A stretch of DNA of 38,892 nt from Nitriliruptoraceae bacterium (lineage in GTDB: Bacteria; Actinomycetota; Nitriliruptoria; Nitriliruptorales; Nitriliruptoraceae), in the NCBI GenBank assembly GCA_020832455.1, contig JAFIEQ010000022.1, forward strand, positions 1 through 38,892, given 5' to 3'. The notes beneath the pieces are model-generated. The model was not told the DNA's origin. It saw nothing but the letters and a program-made list of their open reading frames with translations, and did not search any database. The position numbers were made by a program, and so were the translations under genes. Positions 23,852-31,443 of this stretch are shown here, piece after piece (the stretch's first letter is position 1; each line of letters opens with the position of its first letter).

Positions 23852-25018
23852 CTAGGTCCCGGCGGGCGCGGTCGTCCCCTCGGGGACGACCTCGACGTCG
23901 GGGATCGGGGCATGGGTGACCCCGGCCGTGCGCGTCGCCACCTCACGCAGCTGCGCTGCAGAGGTCTCGGGCACGGTGTCGTTGATGAACAGCCCTGCCG
24001 CGGTCTCCACGGTGGCACGGACCTTGAGCTTGTCCGGGCCGCGGTTGGGGGGCAGGAACTCGAAGCTGAGGTGCCAGTCGTCGACGGGACCCGCATCGGC
24101 GCGAGGTGCCTGGTGGCAGGCCATCAGGTAGGCCATCGGGGTGTCGAAGAGCTGGTCGTAGACGTGGACGACGTCGCGCAGTGCTGCGGCGAGATCGCGG
24201 CGCTCGGCCGTAGTGAGGTCGGTCAAGCGGCGGGCGCCGTGACGCCGCGCACGGACGTGGACCTCGTAGGGCCAGTCGGGGGCGAAGGGCACACCCACGG
24301 TGAAGCTCGGGTTGTCGACCAGGTGCCGTCCGGGAGCGTCAGCGTCCGTTGCGACGATGTCGCAGTGCAGGCAGGTGCCCGTGGTGTCCCGGTGGGCCGC
24401 GATGGCATCCACCCGTTCCCGCAGGTGGATCGGCAGGTGGTCGAGCGCGTAGATCTGCCCGTGGGGGTGTGAGAGGGTCGCGCCGACGTCCTCGCCGCGG
24501 TTCTCGAAGACGAGGACCGCCTGGAGGTCGGGGGCGGCGAACAGCTCCGCGGAACGGTCGGTCCAGATGGCGACGACCCGAGCGAGTTCCTCCGCGGACA
24601 GCGTCGCGAGCGACCCGGTGTGGGTCGGGGTGTAGAGGACGACCTCGCAGCGGCCACGGGACGGTGCGGTCGCACCCTCCAGCGTCGGCGGCGTCGGTGG
24701 CGACGCGAGCAGCGTCGGGAAGCGGTTCTCGAACACCGCTGCTTCGTAAGGGAACGGAAGCTCCGGCCCGCCGACACACAGCGGGCAGGGCGGCGTCTCG
24801 TCCGAGGGCGTCTGGGCCGTCGGGGCGGTCTGTGGCCGGGTGTTGCGGGCGGGGGAGATCGCGACCCAGCGGTCACGCAACGCATCGTGCCGGAGGTGCA
24901 GTGCGGGCCACGCGCCACCAGGAGCGTCCTGGGGCAGCGTCGCACCGTCGTTCGCCCCATAGAGGAACAGCCGCCGGCCATCGCCGTGCGTGAGCTCCCG
25001 CCGCGCCAATCTCTCCAT
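23852..25018 (-). CDS. galT: Galactose-1-phosphate uridylyltransferase (388 aa)
   Basis: This Leloir-pathway enzyme exchanges UMP between UDP-glucose and galactose-1-phosphate in the cytoplasm. The metal-binding pair Cys78/Cys81 lies in CPLC. The catalytic HPH triad lies in NRGEDVGATLSHPHGQIYA (His184-Pro-His186; His186 is the UMP-carrying residue by family analogy). DWHLSFEFLPPNR matches the C-terminal signature. A TTG start 36 nt upstream is possible but its first bases (TTGACA) are an ideal -35 box, so I use ATG 25018. It is the first gene of an operon with the binding protein and permeases. galK, galE and galM lie elsewhere in the window. Confidence 0.93.
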   Translation of the reverse strand: MERLARRELTHGDGRRLFLYGANDGATLPQDAPGGAWPALHLRHDALRDRWVAISPARNTRPQTAPTAQTPSDETPPCPLCVGGPELPFPYEAAVFENRFPTLLASPPTPPTLEGATAPSRGRCEVVLYTPTHTGSLATLSAEELARVVAIWTDRSAELFAAPDLQAVLVFENRGEDVGATLSHPHGQIYALDHLPIHLRERVDAIAAHRDTTGTCLHCDIVATDADAPGRHLVDNPSFTVGVPFAPDWPYEVHVRARRHGARRLTDLTTAERRDLAAALRDVVHVYDQLFDTPMAYLMACHQAPRADAGPVDDWHLSFEFLPPNRGPDKLKVRATVETAAGLFINDTVPETSAAQLREVATRTAGVTHAPIPDVEVVPEGTTAPAGT

Positions 25019-25054
25019 GCGGTAGGTGTACGCGAACTTACGGAAGGTTGTCAA
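25019..25054 (-). promoter_or_regulatory. galT-transporter operon promoter, probably leaderless
   Basis: On the minus strand TTGACA (25054-25049), a perfect -35, is followed after 18 nt by TACACC (25030-25025), a partial -10, and then 6 nt before ATG 25018. No Shine-Dalgarno precedes the ATG. The missing final T of the -10 and the 6-nt rather than 7-nt gap make it a little weaker than those at metG and moxR. Confidence 0.55.
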
Positions 25055-25068
25055 CTATGGCTCTAGTG

Positions 25069-25082
25069 TTTCGGTTCCGAAA
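25069..25082. promoter_or_regulatory. Palindromic operator upstream of galT
   Basis: TTTCGGTTCCGAAA has perfect 6-bp inverted arms around TT. It lies 15 nt upstream of the galT -35 box, and a second GGTTCCGG follows. TTTCGG also occurs in the galE-galK intergenic region (34723-34728). The local DeoR-family protein is the obvious candidate binder; this is inference. Confidence 0.5.
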
Positions 25083-25161
25083 GCGGTTCCGGAGGCAACG
25101 GGTTCGCTTGGGCGCGCACGCGGTGCCCGTAGCGGCGCTGCGATGCACAGCCGGGGTGATC

Positions 25162-25198
25162 GGCGTGGGGCACACCAGGCCGGGGCCCGCCCTACGCC
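25162..25198 (-). terminator. Terminator-like hairpin at the end of the WXG-like cassette
   Basis: GGCGTGGGGC (25162-25171) pairs with GCCCTACGCC (25189-25198) over 10 bp with one G-T wobble and a 17-nt loop. The stem overlaps the stop codon (25192-25194) of the last cassette gene. It lies about 140 nt from the galT start. Confidence 0.4.
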
Positions 25199-25989
25199 TC
25201 GGAACGGTCGTGCGTGGGTGTCGCGGGGGTGGGCGGGATGACCACGTCCGTCAGCCCGTGCAGGTCGCGGTCGCTCGGCAGCAGCGACTCCAGCGCCTCG
25301 AGGACGCGACGCCCGGTGGAGGGCGACAGGGTGTCGACGTCGTCGCCGCCGACCAGCATCCACCACCCGGCGTCACCACCGTCGACCACGCGGTGGTGCC
25401 GCTCGACGACCCGGTCCTCCGCCACGGGGATCGCGGAGCGCACCGACCAGCTGGCGCGCATGTGGCCGGCGAGTGCCTGCAACGCCTCGAGTTGGGCGAT
25501 GGACGATCCCCCGACATCCACGAGCTGGTCGACCAGCGCGGTCGCCTGGTCGCTGGTGGCCGCCAGGAGGTCCTGGCAGATGCCCACCGGCAGCACCAGC
25601 GGATCCTCGAGTGGTGGGGGACGGCGTGCCTCGACCTCCAACAGTTCCGCGAGGCTGTAGATCAGTCCCATGGCCGACCGGAGCACGATACGCCGCGGCA
25701 CGTGGCGATCGACCACCTCCGCGCCGGGTGGCCCGACGGCGAGCAGTGCGAGGTCGGGTCCGGCCAGGGCCAACGCCGAACCGGTCGCCACGCGGTTGTG
25801 CACGACGACCTCGATCTCCACGATGGCCTCCCGCACCGTACGGGCGATCGCGGCGTGGTCATCGGCCGGCGCTGCTGGCGTGCTCGGTTCGTCCACCCCG
25901 ACCGCGAGCTCGGCGAGTTCGTCGAGCGACAGCTCGAGCGGGCCGCCCGACCGGTCCGGCGACGGCGAGGTACCCGGCCGCTCAGTCAT
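25192..25989 (-). CDS. Unrecognised 265-aa protein, weakly EspG-like
   Basis: No firm family assignment. It is a soluble mixed alpha/beta protein. It opens with a Pro/Ser-rich segment, then LELSLDELAEL. Near the end comes WWMLVGGDDVDTLSPSTGRRVLEALESLL, which recalls the C-terminus of EspG-type chaperones of actinobacterial type VII (ESX) secretion (a Val/Ala-Pro-x-D step followed by an amphipathic helix). The resemblance is by eye and weak. The start ATG 25989 has GGAG 7 nt upstream and overlaps the preceding gene's stop at 25982 by 8 nt. It is the last gene of the five-gene cassette, whose first product is WXG-like. Confidence 0.6.
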   Translation of the reverse strand: MTERPGTSPSPDRSGGPLELSLDELAELAVGVDEPSTPAAPADDHAAIARTVREAIVEIEVVVHNRVATGSALALAGPDLALLAVGPPGAEVVDRHVPRRIVLRSAMGLIYSLAELLEVEARRPPPLEDPLVLPVGICQDLLAATSDQATALVDQLVDVGGSSIAQLEALQALAGHMRASWSVRSAIPVAEDRVVERHHRVVDGGDAGWWMLVGGDDVDTLSPSTGRRVLEALESLLPSDRDLHGLTDVVIPPTPATPTHDRSEA

Positions 25990-26464
25990 CCGAGGTCTCC
26001 TGGCCCGCGACGGCCACGGTGGGCAACACCCGGTCGAGCAGCTGTGCGAGTGTCGGTCGGGTCCGGTGGCTCGTCGAGCCGACCACGGACAGCACGACAT
26101 CGCCGTGCGGGATCCAGACGACATCGAGCGCTCCGATGCCGGCGCCAGCCCGATGCAGGGCCAGGGCGCGGGCGGCCTCCACACCGGCAACGTCGACCGC
26201 CTCGACATCGATCAGCAGCGGGTCGGTGAGCGACAGCTGCAGCTCCGCGATGCCGGCGCCGACGTGCGCGTCGAACGAGGGCACCGGCTGGGTCACCTCG
26301 AGGCGCAGCAGGATCGGGTCGGTGGTCTCCTCTCCGGAGATGAGCGTCAGCCCATCGTCGCGGGTGTGGCGCTGCCACGCGGCGGGGACCTCGAGCCGCC
26401 ACCCAGCGACCTCGACCGGCTCGAGGTGGGTCGTGGCCTCGACCTCAGCGGCGGGTCCGCTCAT
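25982..26464 (-). CDS. Small DUF1795/LpqN-like protein (160 aa)
   Basis: This soluble protein contains VAGWRLEVPAAWQR near its N-terminus, SFDAHVGAGIAELQLSL in the middle, and ALDVVWIPHGDVVLSVVG at the end. That order resembles the DcrB/LpqN/DUF1795 fold (also used by Eag chaperones of type VI effectors), judged by pattern only. There is no signal peptide, so it probably acts in the cytoplasm. The start ATGA overlaps the stop of the membrane-protein gene upstream, and its end overlaps the next start, so it is tightly coupled in the cassette. Confidence 0.65.
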   Translation of the reverse strand: MSGPAAEVEATTHLEPVEVAGWRLEVPAAWQRHTRDDGLTLISGEETTDPILLRLEVTQPVPSFDAHVGAGIAELQLSLTDPLLIDVEAVDVAGVEAARALALHRAGAGIGALDVVWIPHGDVVLSVVGSTSHRTRPTLAQLLDRVLPTVAVAGQETSDD

Positions 26465-26901
26465 CGGCGGGGCTGTCCGCCGAAGGTGTCGCGCAGGTAC
26501 TCGTGGTACCAGCGCGGCAGGAACAGCCTGGTGACGAACGTGCCGTTGGGCTTCTTGCGGTAGGTGTCGCCCGGCCCCATCGTCGCGATCGCCCCGACCA
26601 CCCCGAACAGCATCGCGACGAGCCCGGCGAGGAAGAGCACGTCGGCGATGAGCGACTCCCCGTCCGGGCCGCCCGTCGTACCGATCAGTGTGGCCACCAT
26701 CAGCAGGGCGAGGCCGCCGCCCATCGGCAGCATCATGGGGGTGTATGGGGCGACGAGGCCGCCGCTGCGGCCCCAGGCGCGGTAGCGGCCGGTCCACGCC
26801 AACCAGCCGGGCAGCGCCAGGACCAGCCCGAGCAACAGCACGCCGAGCACCGTCAGCAGGTCGGACACGACGGAGGTCGTCACCGCGACGAGGGTCACCA
26901 T
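26461..26901 (-). CDS. Small membrane protein of the cassette (146 aa)
   Basis: About four hydrophobic helices are seen (around residues 10-32, 48-70, 83-103 with a weak join), ending in a basic soluble tail (KKPNGTFVTRLFLPRWYHEYLRDTF). No family is recognised. Either ATG 26901 or the GTG 3 nt later (26898) could start it; both overlap the end of the upstream gene. The tail and the coupling to the downstream DUF1795-like gene suggest a membrane docking partner, which is inference. Confidence 0.7.
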   Translation of the reverse strand: MVTLVAVTTSVVSDLLTVLGVLLLGLVLALPGWLAWTGRYRAWGRSGGLVAPYTPMMLPMGGGLALLMVATLIGTTGGPDGESLIADVLFLAGLVAMLFGVVGAIATMGPGDTYRKKPNGTFVTRLFLPRWYHEYLRDTFGGQPRR

Positions 26902-28466
26902 CCCCTGCCGCCGCCGAGCAGGGGCAGCGACACGGGCCGTGGCGTGGGCACCAGGTCCCGCCAGCTGACGTCCGAGACCCGTTCCGCGACCGACGAGCCG
27001 AGCGCGTCGATCCCGTCGCGGGCCCGTGCGCCCTGGTCGACGGTCCAGTCGCGAGCGGTCTCCACACCGTCGACGATGCGGTCGCGGGTGGCCTCGGCGC
27101 CGTCGACGATGTGGTCGCGGGTGGCCTCGGCCCGCTCCACGGTCCAGTCGCGGGTGGTCTCCACGCCGTCGACGATGCGGTCGCGGGTGGCCTCGGCGCG
27201 CTCGACGGTCCAGTCGACCGCCGTTTCGATCCCGTCGGCCGCCACTCGGTACCCATCGCGGATGGCTCGCCCGGTGTCGTCGATCCGATCGGCCAGCCGG
27301 CGCACCCGCTGGTGGAACCACTCGACCTCGTCCAGCAGCTTGTCCGCGATGAAGGCCCCGCCCTTGTCCGCGCCGTACAGCAGCAGGCCCGAGCCCCCGA
27401 TCGCCAGGGGGATCAGGAAGGCACCGAGCCCGAAGGAGCCGGCCGTGGCCGCGATCGACCCGGTGATCATCGCCTTGCTCAGGGCCACCGCCGGGGCCAT
27501 GATCACGGAGCGGATCCCCGCCTCCGCCCCCGCCCGCAGCCACCGTTCGGTCGAGGTGGTGTCCGGTCGGTTCGCGTCGCGCTGGAACCGGTCGTAGCCC
27601 GACAGGGCGGCACCGACCCCACCGAGGACCCGCGCGCCGACGCGCACGATCGGCCGGACCACGCCGAGCGCGCTGCGCAGGCGCAGCAGCCACTGGGGTG
27701 CCTGCCGGCGGAAGAACAGGTAGGTGGTCGTCGTCGTGACCTGCACCTGCCGCCAGATCTGCACGACCCGTCCGCGCACGGCACGGCGCACCTCACGGAC
27801 GCGAGCGGCCACGGTCCGCCGCGTGACCACGACCCACGCCTGGAGCCCGTCGACGACCCGGTTGACCCCGTCGGCGACGCCGTCGACGAGCACCCGCAGG
27901 TGTCGGGCCCACCGGTCGAACCGCTCCACCAGGCCCTGCACGTCGATCGTCGGCACCTGGCCACGGACCCAGGTCGCTGCCTGCTCGAGCTGTGCCGCCG
28001 CCGCGCTCTGGGAGGCACGCCACCCCTCGAGCGCGGCCTGGATGCGCCGCTGTACCTCGCGGATCTGATCGGACAGCACGCGCCGTCGCGCGGCGACCTC
28101 AGCCGCCGCCAGCGGATCGTCTACCGGCGCCGTGAGGGTGCTGAGTGCGCGGCGCAGTTCCACCTCACGCTGCTCCAACGACTGCAACAGCCGGCTGACC
28201 TGCGCGCCCTCCTCCTCCAGCCGGGCCATCGTCCGCGCGCTCGTCCGCAGTGGGTCGACCGCCCGCGCCAACCGCTCCGCGACCTCACCGCCGCGGGCCA
28301 CCGCGATCTCCGCGTGTGGGGAGCGCCACCGGCCGCCGAGTTCCGACAGCGTCGAGCGCGTGGCCCGACCAGTCTCGTCGTGGCGGGTGCCGCACTGATC
28401 CAGCCACCGCGACACGCTCGCCGCCTGTTGCCCTGCCGCACGGACCTGCGCCGATGCCCCGCTCAT
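26895..28466 (-). CDS. Large helical protein with hydrophobic segment and 11-residue repeats (523 aa)
   Basis: The first ~310 residues are nearly all alpha-helical and charged, with a GGRWRSP turn at 44-50 that could be a WXG-like bend. Residues ~315-372 form an Ala/Gly-rich hydrophobic region (GSIAATAGSFGLGAFLIPLA ...) able to insert in a membrane. Residues ~411-476 hold six 11-residue repeats of the type TRDxxVDGxET / xRDWTVERAEA, an amphipathic helix like LEA or apolipoprotein repeats. The C-terminal tail is PLLGGGRGW. No enzymatic or toxin motif is visible. It is coupled to the 86-aa gene upstream (ATGA, 28466-28463). A type VII-type exported protein is a guess from the architecture. Confidence 0.75.
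   Translation of the reverse strand: MSGASAQVRAAGQQAASVSRWLDQCGTRHDETGRATRSTLSELGGRWRSPHAEIAVARGGEVAERLARAVDPLRTSARTMARLEEEGAQVSRLLQSLEQREVELRRALSTLTAPVDDPLAAAEVAARRRVLSDQIREVQRRIQAALEGWRASQSAAAAQLEQAATWVRGQVPTIDVQGLVERFDRWARHLRVLVDGVADGVNRVVDGLQAWVVVTRRTVAARVREVRRAVRGRVVQIWRQVQVTTTTTYLFFRRQAPQWLLRLRSALGVVRPIVRVGARVLGGVGAALSGYDRFQRDANRPDTTSTERWLRAGAEAGIRSVIMAPAVALSKAMITGSIAATAGSFGLGAFLIPLAIGGSGLLLYGADKGGAFIADKLLDEVEWFHQRVRRLADRIDDTGRAIRDGYRVAADGIETAVDWTVERAEATRDRIVDGVETTRDWTVERAEATRDHIVDGAEATRDRIVDGVETARDWTVDQGARARDGIDALGSSVAERVSDVSWRDLVPTPRPVSLPLLGGGRGW
27040..27237 (-). repeat. Six 33-bp coding repeats
   Basis: Six 33-bp units run in phase with the reading frame of the 523-aa gene. Two alternating versions occur, so the pattern is also close to a 66-bp period. 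Each encodes one 11-residue amphipathic unit. The near-identity at DNA level suggests recent expansion by slippage or recombination. Confidence 0.85.
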
Positions 28467-28723
28467 CGGGGACCGAACCGGTCGACACCCTCGGTCTGGC
28501 CCGCGACACCATCGCTCTGTCCGGCGACCCACGCCAGGCGTGAGCCCGCCCAGCGGTCCAACTCCCCGGTCGCTGAGGCGAACGCGGCCACCGCCGCCAC
28601 GAGTCGCGGCTCCAGCGGCGCGCCTCCGGGTGGCGACCCGGTGTCGGCCACGCGGCTCGCGACGTTGCGCAGCGCGGCCGCTGCCGCCCGCACCGCGCCC
28701 GGTTCGATCGATACGACACCCAT
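28463..28723 (-). CDS. WXG100/EspC-like small helical protein (86 aa)
   Basis: The protein is a helix-turn-helix hairpin: helix 1 about residues 9-27, a Gly/Pro turn (TGSPPGGAPLEP, about 28-39), helix 2 from 40 onward, with W58-A-G60 late in helix 2 and not at the turn. The size and Ala-rich composition match the broad WXG100/EspC group of ESX-linked proteins, but the position of the WxG is atypical. It is the first gene of the cassette, starts at ATG 28723, and overlaps the next gene by four bases. A TAnnnT box (28779-28774) lies about 50 nt upstream. Confidence 0.65.
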   Translation of the reverse strand: MGVVSIEPGAVRAAAAALRNVASRVADTGSPPGGAPLEPRLVAAVAAFASATGELDRWAGSRLAWVAGQSDGVAGQTEGVDRFGPR

Positions 28724-28773
28724 GTGCGGACCCCCGTCCTCGTCGGCCGTCGGATCCCGACCGGTCGCGGGAC

Positions 28774-28779
28774 CCTACC
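28774..28779 (-). promoter_or_regulatory. Possible -10 box of the WXG-like cassette
   Basis: TAGGGT on the minus strand lies about 50 nt upstream of the ATG at 28723. I see no convincing -35. The opposite strand shows TACCGT (28776-28781) toward the divergent membrane-protein gene, so the region may fire both ways. Confidence 0.3.
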
Positions 28780-28898
28780 GTCGCACGATCGCGCGCGTCC
28801 ACGACGCTCGCCGTGTCCCGGGGGACCGCGGCCGGTCACCGTCCGGAGACCCCTCGGGCGGCATCGCGCGCAGCGGGCAGTGAGGACCCCTCACCGCC

Positions 28899-29396
28899 AT
28901 GGCCCCACCATCCCCGCAGCGCGGTCCCGGATCGGACGAGCCCACGGGCGCGTCGGGGTCCGCGCGTGGACGGGGGCGGCTCGTGCTCGGCACGCCCGGC
29001 CTGCTCCTGCTGGTCGTGGCCGTGCTCGCGGGGTACGCGCTCGCCTGGCTGGTCGGCCAGGGACCACTGGAGCAGATCCACACCCCCGCCTGGGTGTCGC
29101 GCCGGGTCGGGTGGCTGTTCGCGCCCGTCACGCTGCTGCTCGCGGTCGTCACCCGCCAGGTCCTGCCCACCGTCCTGAGCATGCTGGGACTGGTGGTCGG
29201 GGTCGTCGTCGGCGAGGTGATCGGCGGCCCCGTCCTGGTCGCGCAGATCGCCCGCCTGGACCGACAGCTCGAGGCGGGCGGCGTCCAGACGTTCGAGCCG
29301 ATGCACCCGGGGTGGTGGATCGCCGTGCTCGTCTTCGTCGCGTGCAGCGCCGCCGGCGCGTGGCTCGCCCGGCGCGGCGGGCGGCACCCGGCGTGA
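28899..29396 (+). CDS. Hypothetical integral membrane protein (165 aa)
   Basis: No family is recognised. A ~28-residue Pro/Gly/Ser-rich cytoplasmic tail precedes about four helices (around 29-52, 69-85, 88-108 and 138-158), with a soluble loop between helices 3 and 4 (LVAQIARLDRQLEAGGVQTFEPMHPGWW). The start is ATG 28899. Immediately upstream a short hairpin GTGAGG-ACC-CCTCAC (28880-28894) covers the GAGG Shine-Dalgarno. It diverges from the WXG-like cassette and converges on the GH42 gene, so it may share control with the cassette. Confidence 0.65.
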   Translation: MAPPSPQRGPGSDEPTGASGSARGRGRLVLGTPGLLLLVVAVLAGYALAWLVGQGPLEQIHTPAWVSRRVGWLFAPVTLLLAVVTRQVLPTVLSMLGLVVGVVVGEVIGGPVLVAQIARLDRQLEAGGVQTFEPMHPGWWIAVLVFVACSAAGAWLARRGGRHPA

Positions 29397-29430
29397 GGCG
29401 TCGTCGGTCGGCGGGTGCCGGTCCCTCCGC

Positions 29431-31443
29431 TCAGCCGGCCAGCGGACCGAGCCCGTCGATGTGCAAGGTGGTGTGATCGATCGTGACGGTGCGCCCCGCC
29501 CGTTCGTAGACGGCCAGGTGGTCGGGGTTGGCGCGGCGATCGAGCAGTCGAGAGAGCACGGTGGTCCAGGCCTCCACGGAGGCGACGCCGAGGTAGCACA
29601 GTCCCCCACGGTGGACGGCCACGACCGCGCCGTCGAGCGGCGCACCGACCGTGGTGGCGAGCACCTCGACGTCCTCGGCGAGGTCCACCAGCGTGTCCAC
29701 CCAGGGGCCGGCTGGCAGGGTGACCCCGTCCGTGTCCGCGTCGATGTCGGTGACCTGCCGTGCGTCGGCCGTCCCGCTTCCGGCGCGCGGACCGTGGTCG
29801 CTCGCCACGAACCGGACCGAGCTGCGGTGATCGGGGCGACGCGGCCAGCCCGTCGGACTGCCGGCGTGATCGACCCGGGCGCCGAGCCGATCGGCGAGTC
29901 CGCCCGGGACCGGGGTGTCGATCCAGCGGTGGTGGTGATCGCGGACCAGCGACCGCGGTCCGAGCACCACCCGCACCCCGGCATCCAGCGCGGCCTCGAG
30001 CCGGGCGACCCGCTGGTCGTCGACCACGTGCAGCGCTGGAGCGAGCACGACCTCGTAGCCCGTGAGGTCGGCATCCGCCGGCACGACGTCGACGTCCAGT
30101 CCCAGACGCCGTGCGGCGGTGTGCGCCGCGGTGACGAGGTGCCGGTGCGAGGCCCCGTGGGTCTGGGGCACCACCTCGAGCGCCCAGGCGTCGAGGTGCT
30201 CGTGGACCAGCGCCACCCGCGCCGGTGGCCGGGCCAGGGTCGTCCCCGCCGCGTCGGGATCGCCGGCTGCCTCGGCGTCGGCGACCGCGCGGTACTCCGC
30301 GAGGAAGCGCGCGGCCTCGTCCCAGGCCGACGACCGTGACCCGTCGTGGCGCAGCAGCGCGGCGTGGTGCTGCTCCTGTCCGGTGCGTGCGGCACGCCAG
30401 CGGAACCACAGCAGCGTCTCGATGCCGTGCAGTGCCGCCTGCCAGCACCACAGCCGGACCTGGCCGGCCGGTACGGCCGGGTTGTCGCCGGTCCAGTTCA
30501 CCGGTCCGGGCTGCTGCTCGATGATCCAGCCCCGGCCCCCGTTCGCCGCCACGCCGGCGTCCGCCGGCAGTGCGGAGCCGCGGGCGAGGTCGAGCAGGAA
30601 GCTGACGTCGGCCGGACCGTCCACTCCGTGCGGGTAGATGTCGATCGCGCCGATGCCACCGGGCCGGGCCACCTGGCGCGGGTCGACGTCGATCTCGCCG
30701 AGGTAGAGGTTGGTTAAGACCTCGCGGCCCGGTGCGCCGGCCGTGACGATCGCCCGCTGTTCGTCGAGTGCTTCGGCGGCCATCGCGGCCGCGAACTCCA
30801 GGTGGGCGAGCTCGAGCGAGGGGTTGTGCTCCGTCATCGTCGGCACCGGCAGTTCGATCGTCTCGAAGGAGGGGTAGCTCATCGACCAGAACGCCGTGCC
30901 CCACGCCTCGTTGAGCGCATCGATCGAGCCGTCGAAGCGGGCGGCCAGCCAGGCACGGAACGCCGCCGCTGCCTCGTCGCTGTAGTCGCGGGCGGAGTCG
31001 TGGTTCCCGGGCTCGTTGTCGAGCTGCCAGGCGACGATCGCCTCGTTGCTGCCGTAGCGGTCGACGAGCGTGCGCACGATCCGGGCGGACTCCTCCCGGT
31101 AGGCGGCGCTGACCGGCGAGGTGTGGCGGCGCGAGCCGTAGGCGCGACGTCGCCCGTCCGGACCGACCGACAGGATCTCCGGACGTTCACGCATCAGCCA
31201 CACCGGCGGCGTGGCCGTCGGGGTCCCGAGCACGACCGACAGGCCGGCGTCCGCCAGCGTCGTGATCGCCTCGTCCAGCCAGTCGAGGTGCAGCTGCCCG
31301 CGCGCCGGCTCCAACGTCGACCAGGCGAACTCGCCGATGCGCACCAGGTCGAGCCCGAGCTCCGCCATCTGCGCGGCGTCGATCGCCCACCGGTCACGTG
31401 GCCACTGCTCCGGGTAGTAGCAGACCCCGAACCGCATGCTCAT
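29431..31443 (-). CDS. GH42 beta-galactosidase (670 aa)
   Basis: The N-terminal TIM barrel begins FGVCYYPEQWP and has the GH42 acid/base Glu144 in WQLDNEPG and the nucleophile Glu309 in IIEQQPGPVNW. A trimerisation-like middle domain and a C-terminal beta-sandwich follow. There is no signal peptide, so it acts in the cytoplasm on imported galactosides. The start (ATG 31443) overlaps the GH36 stop (ATGA), so the two glycosidases are made together in the galE - deoR - GH36 - GH42 operon. A second Met lies two codons later. Substrates of GH42 include lactose, galacto-oligosaccharides and galactan fragments; which applies here is not visible. Confidence 0.93.
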   Translation of the reverse strand: MSMRFGVCYYPEQWPRDRWAIDAAQMAELGLDLVRIGEFAWSTLEPARGQLHLDWLDEAITTLADAGLSVVLGTPTATPPVWLMRERPEILSVGPDGRRRAYGSRRHTSPVSAAYREESARIVRTLVDRYGSNEAIVAWQLDNEPGNHDSARDYSDEAAAAFRAWLAARFDGSIDALNEAWGTAFWSMSYPSFETIELPVPTMTEHNPSLELAHLEFAAAMAAEALDEQRAIVTAGAPGREVLTNLYLGEIDVDPRQVARPGGIGAIDIYPHGVDGPADVSFLLDLARGSALPADAGVAANGGRGWIIEQQPGPVNWTGDNPAVPAGQVRLWCWQAALHGIETLLWFRWRAARTGQEQHHAALLRHDGSRSSAWDEAARFLAEYRAVADAEAAGDPDAAGTTLARPPARVALVHEHLDAWALEVVPQTHGASHRHLVTAAHTAARRLGLDVDVVPADADLTGYEVVLAPALHVVDDQRVARLEAALDAGVRVVLGPRSLVRDHHHRWIDTPVPGGLADRLGARVDHAGSPTGWPRRPDHRSSVRFVASDHGPRAGSGTADARQVTDIDADTDGVTLPAGPWVDTLVDLAEDVEVLATTVGAPLDGAVVAVHRGGLCYLGVASVEAWTTVLSRLLDRRANPDHLAVYERAGRTVTIDHTTLHIDGLGPLAG

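Noticed and set aside
26895..28466. Polymorphic toxin with C-terminal toxin domain
   Set aside because: The C-terminal region is repeats and a Gly tail. No nuclease, deaminase, ADP-ribosyltransferase or protease motif is visible, and no immunity gene pattern is seen.
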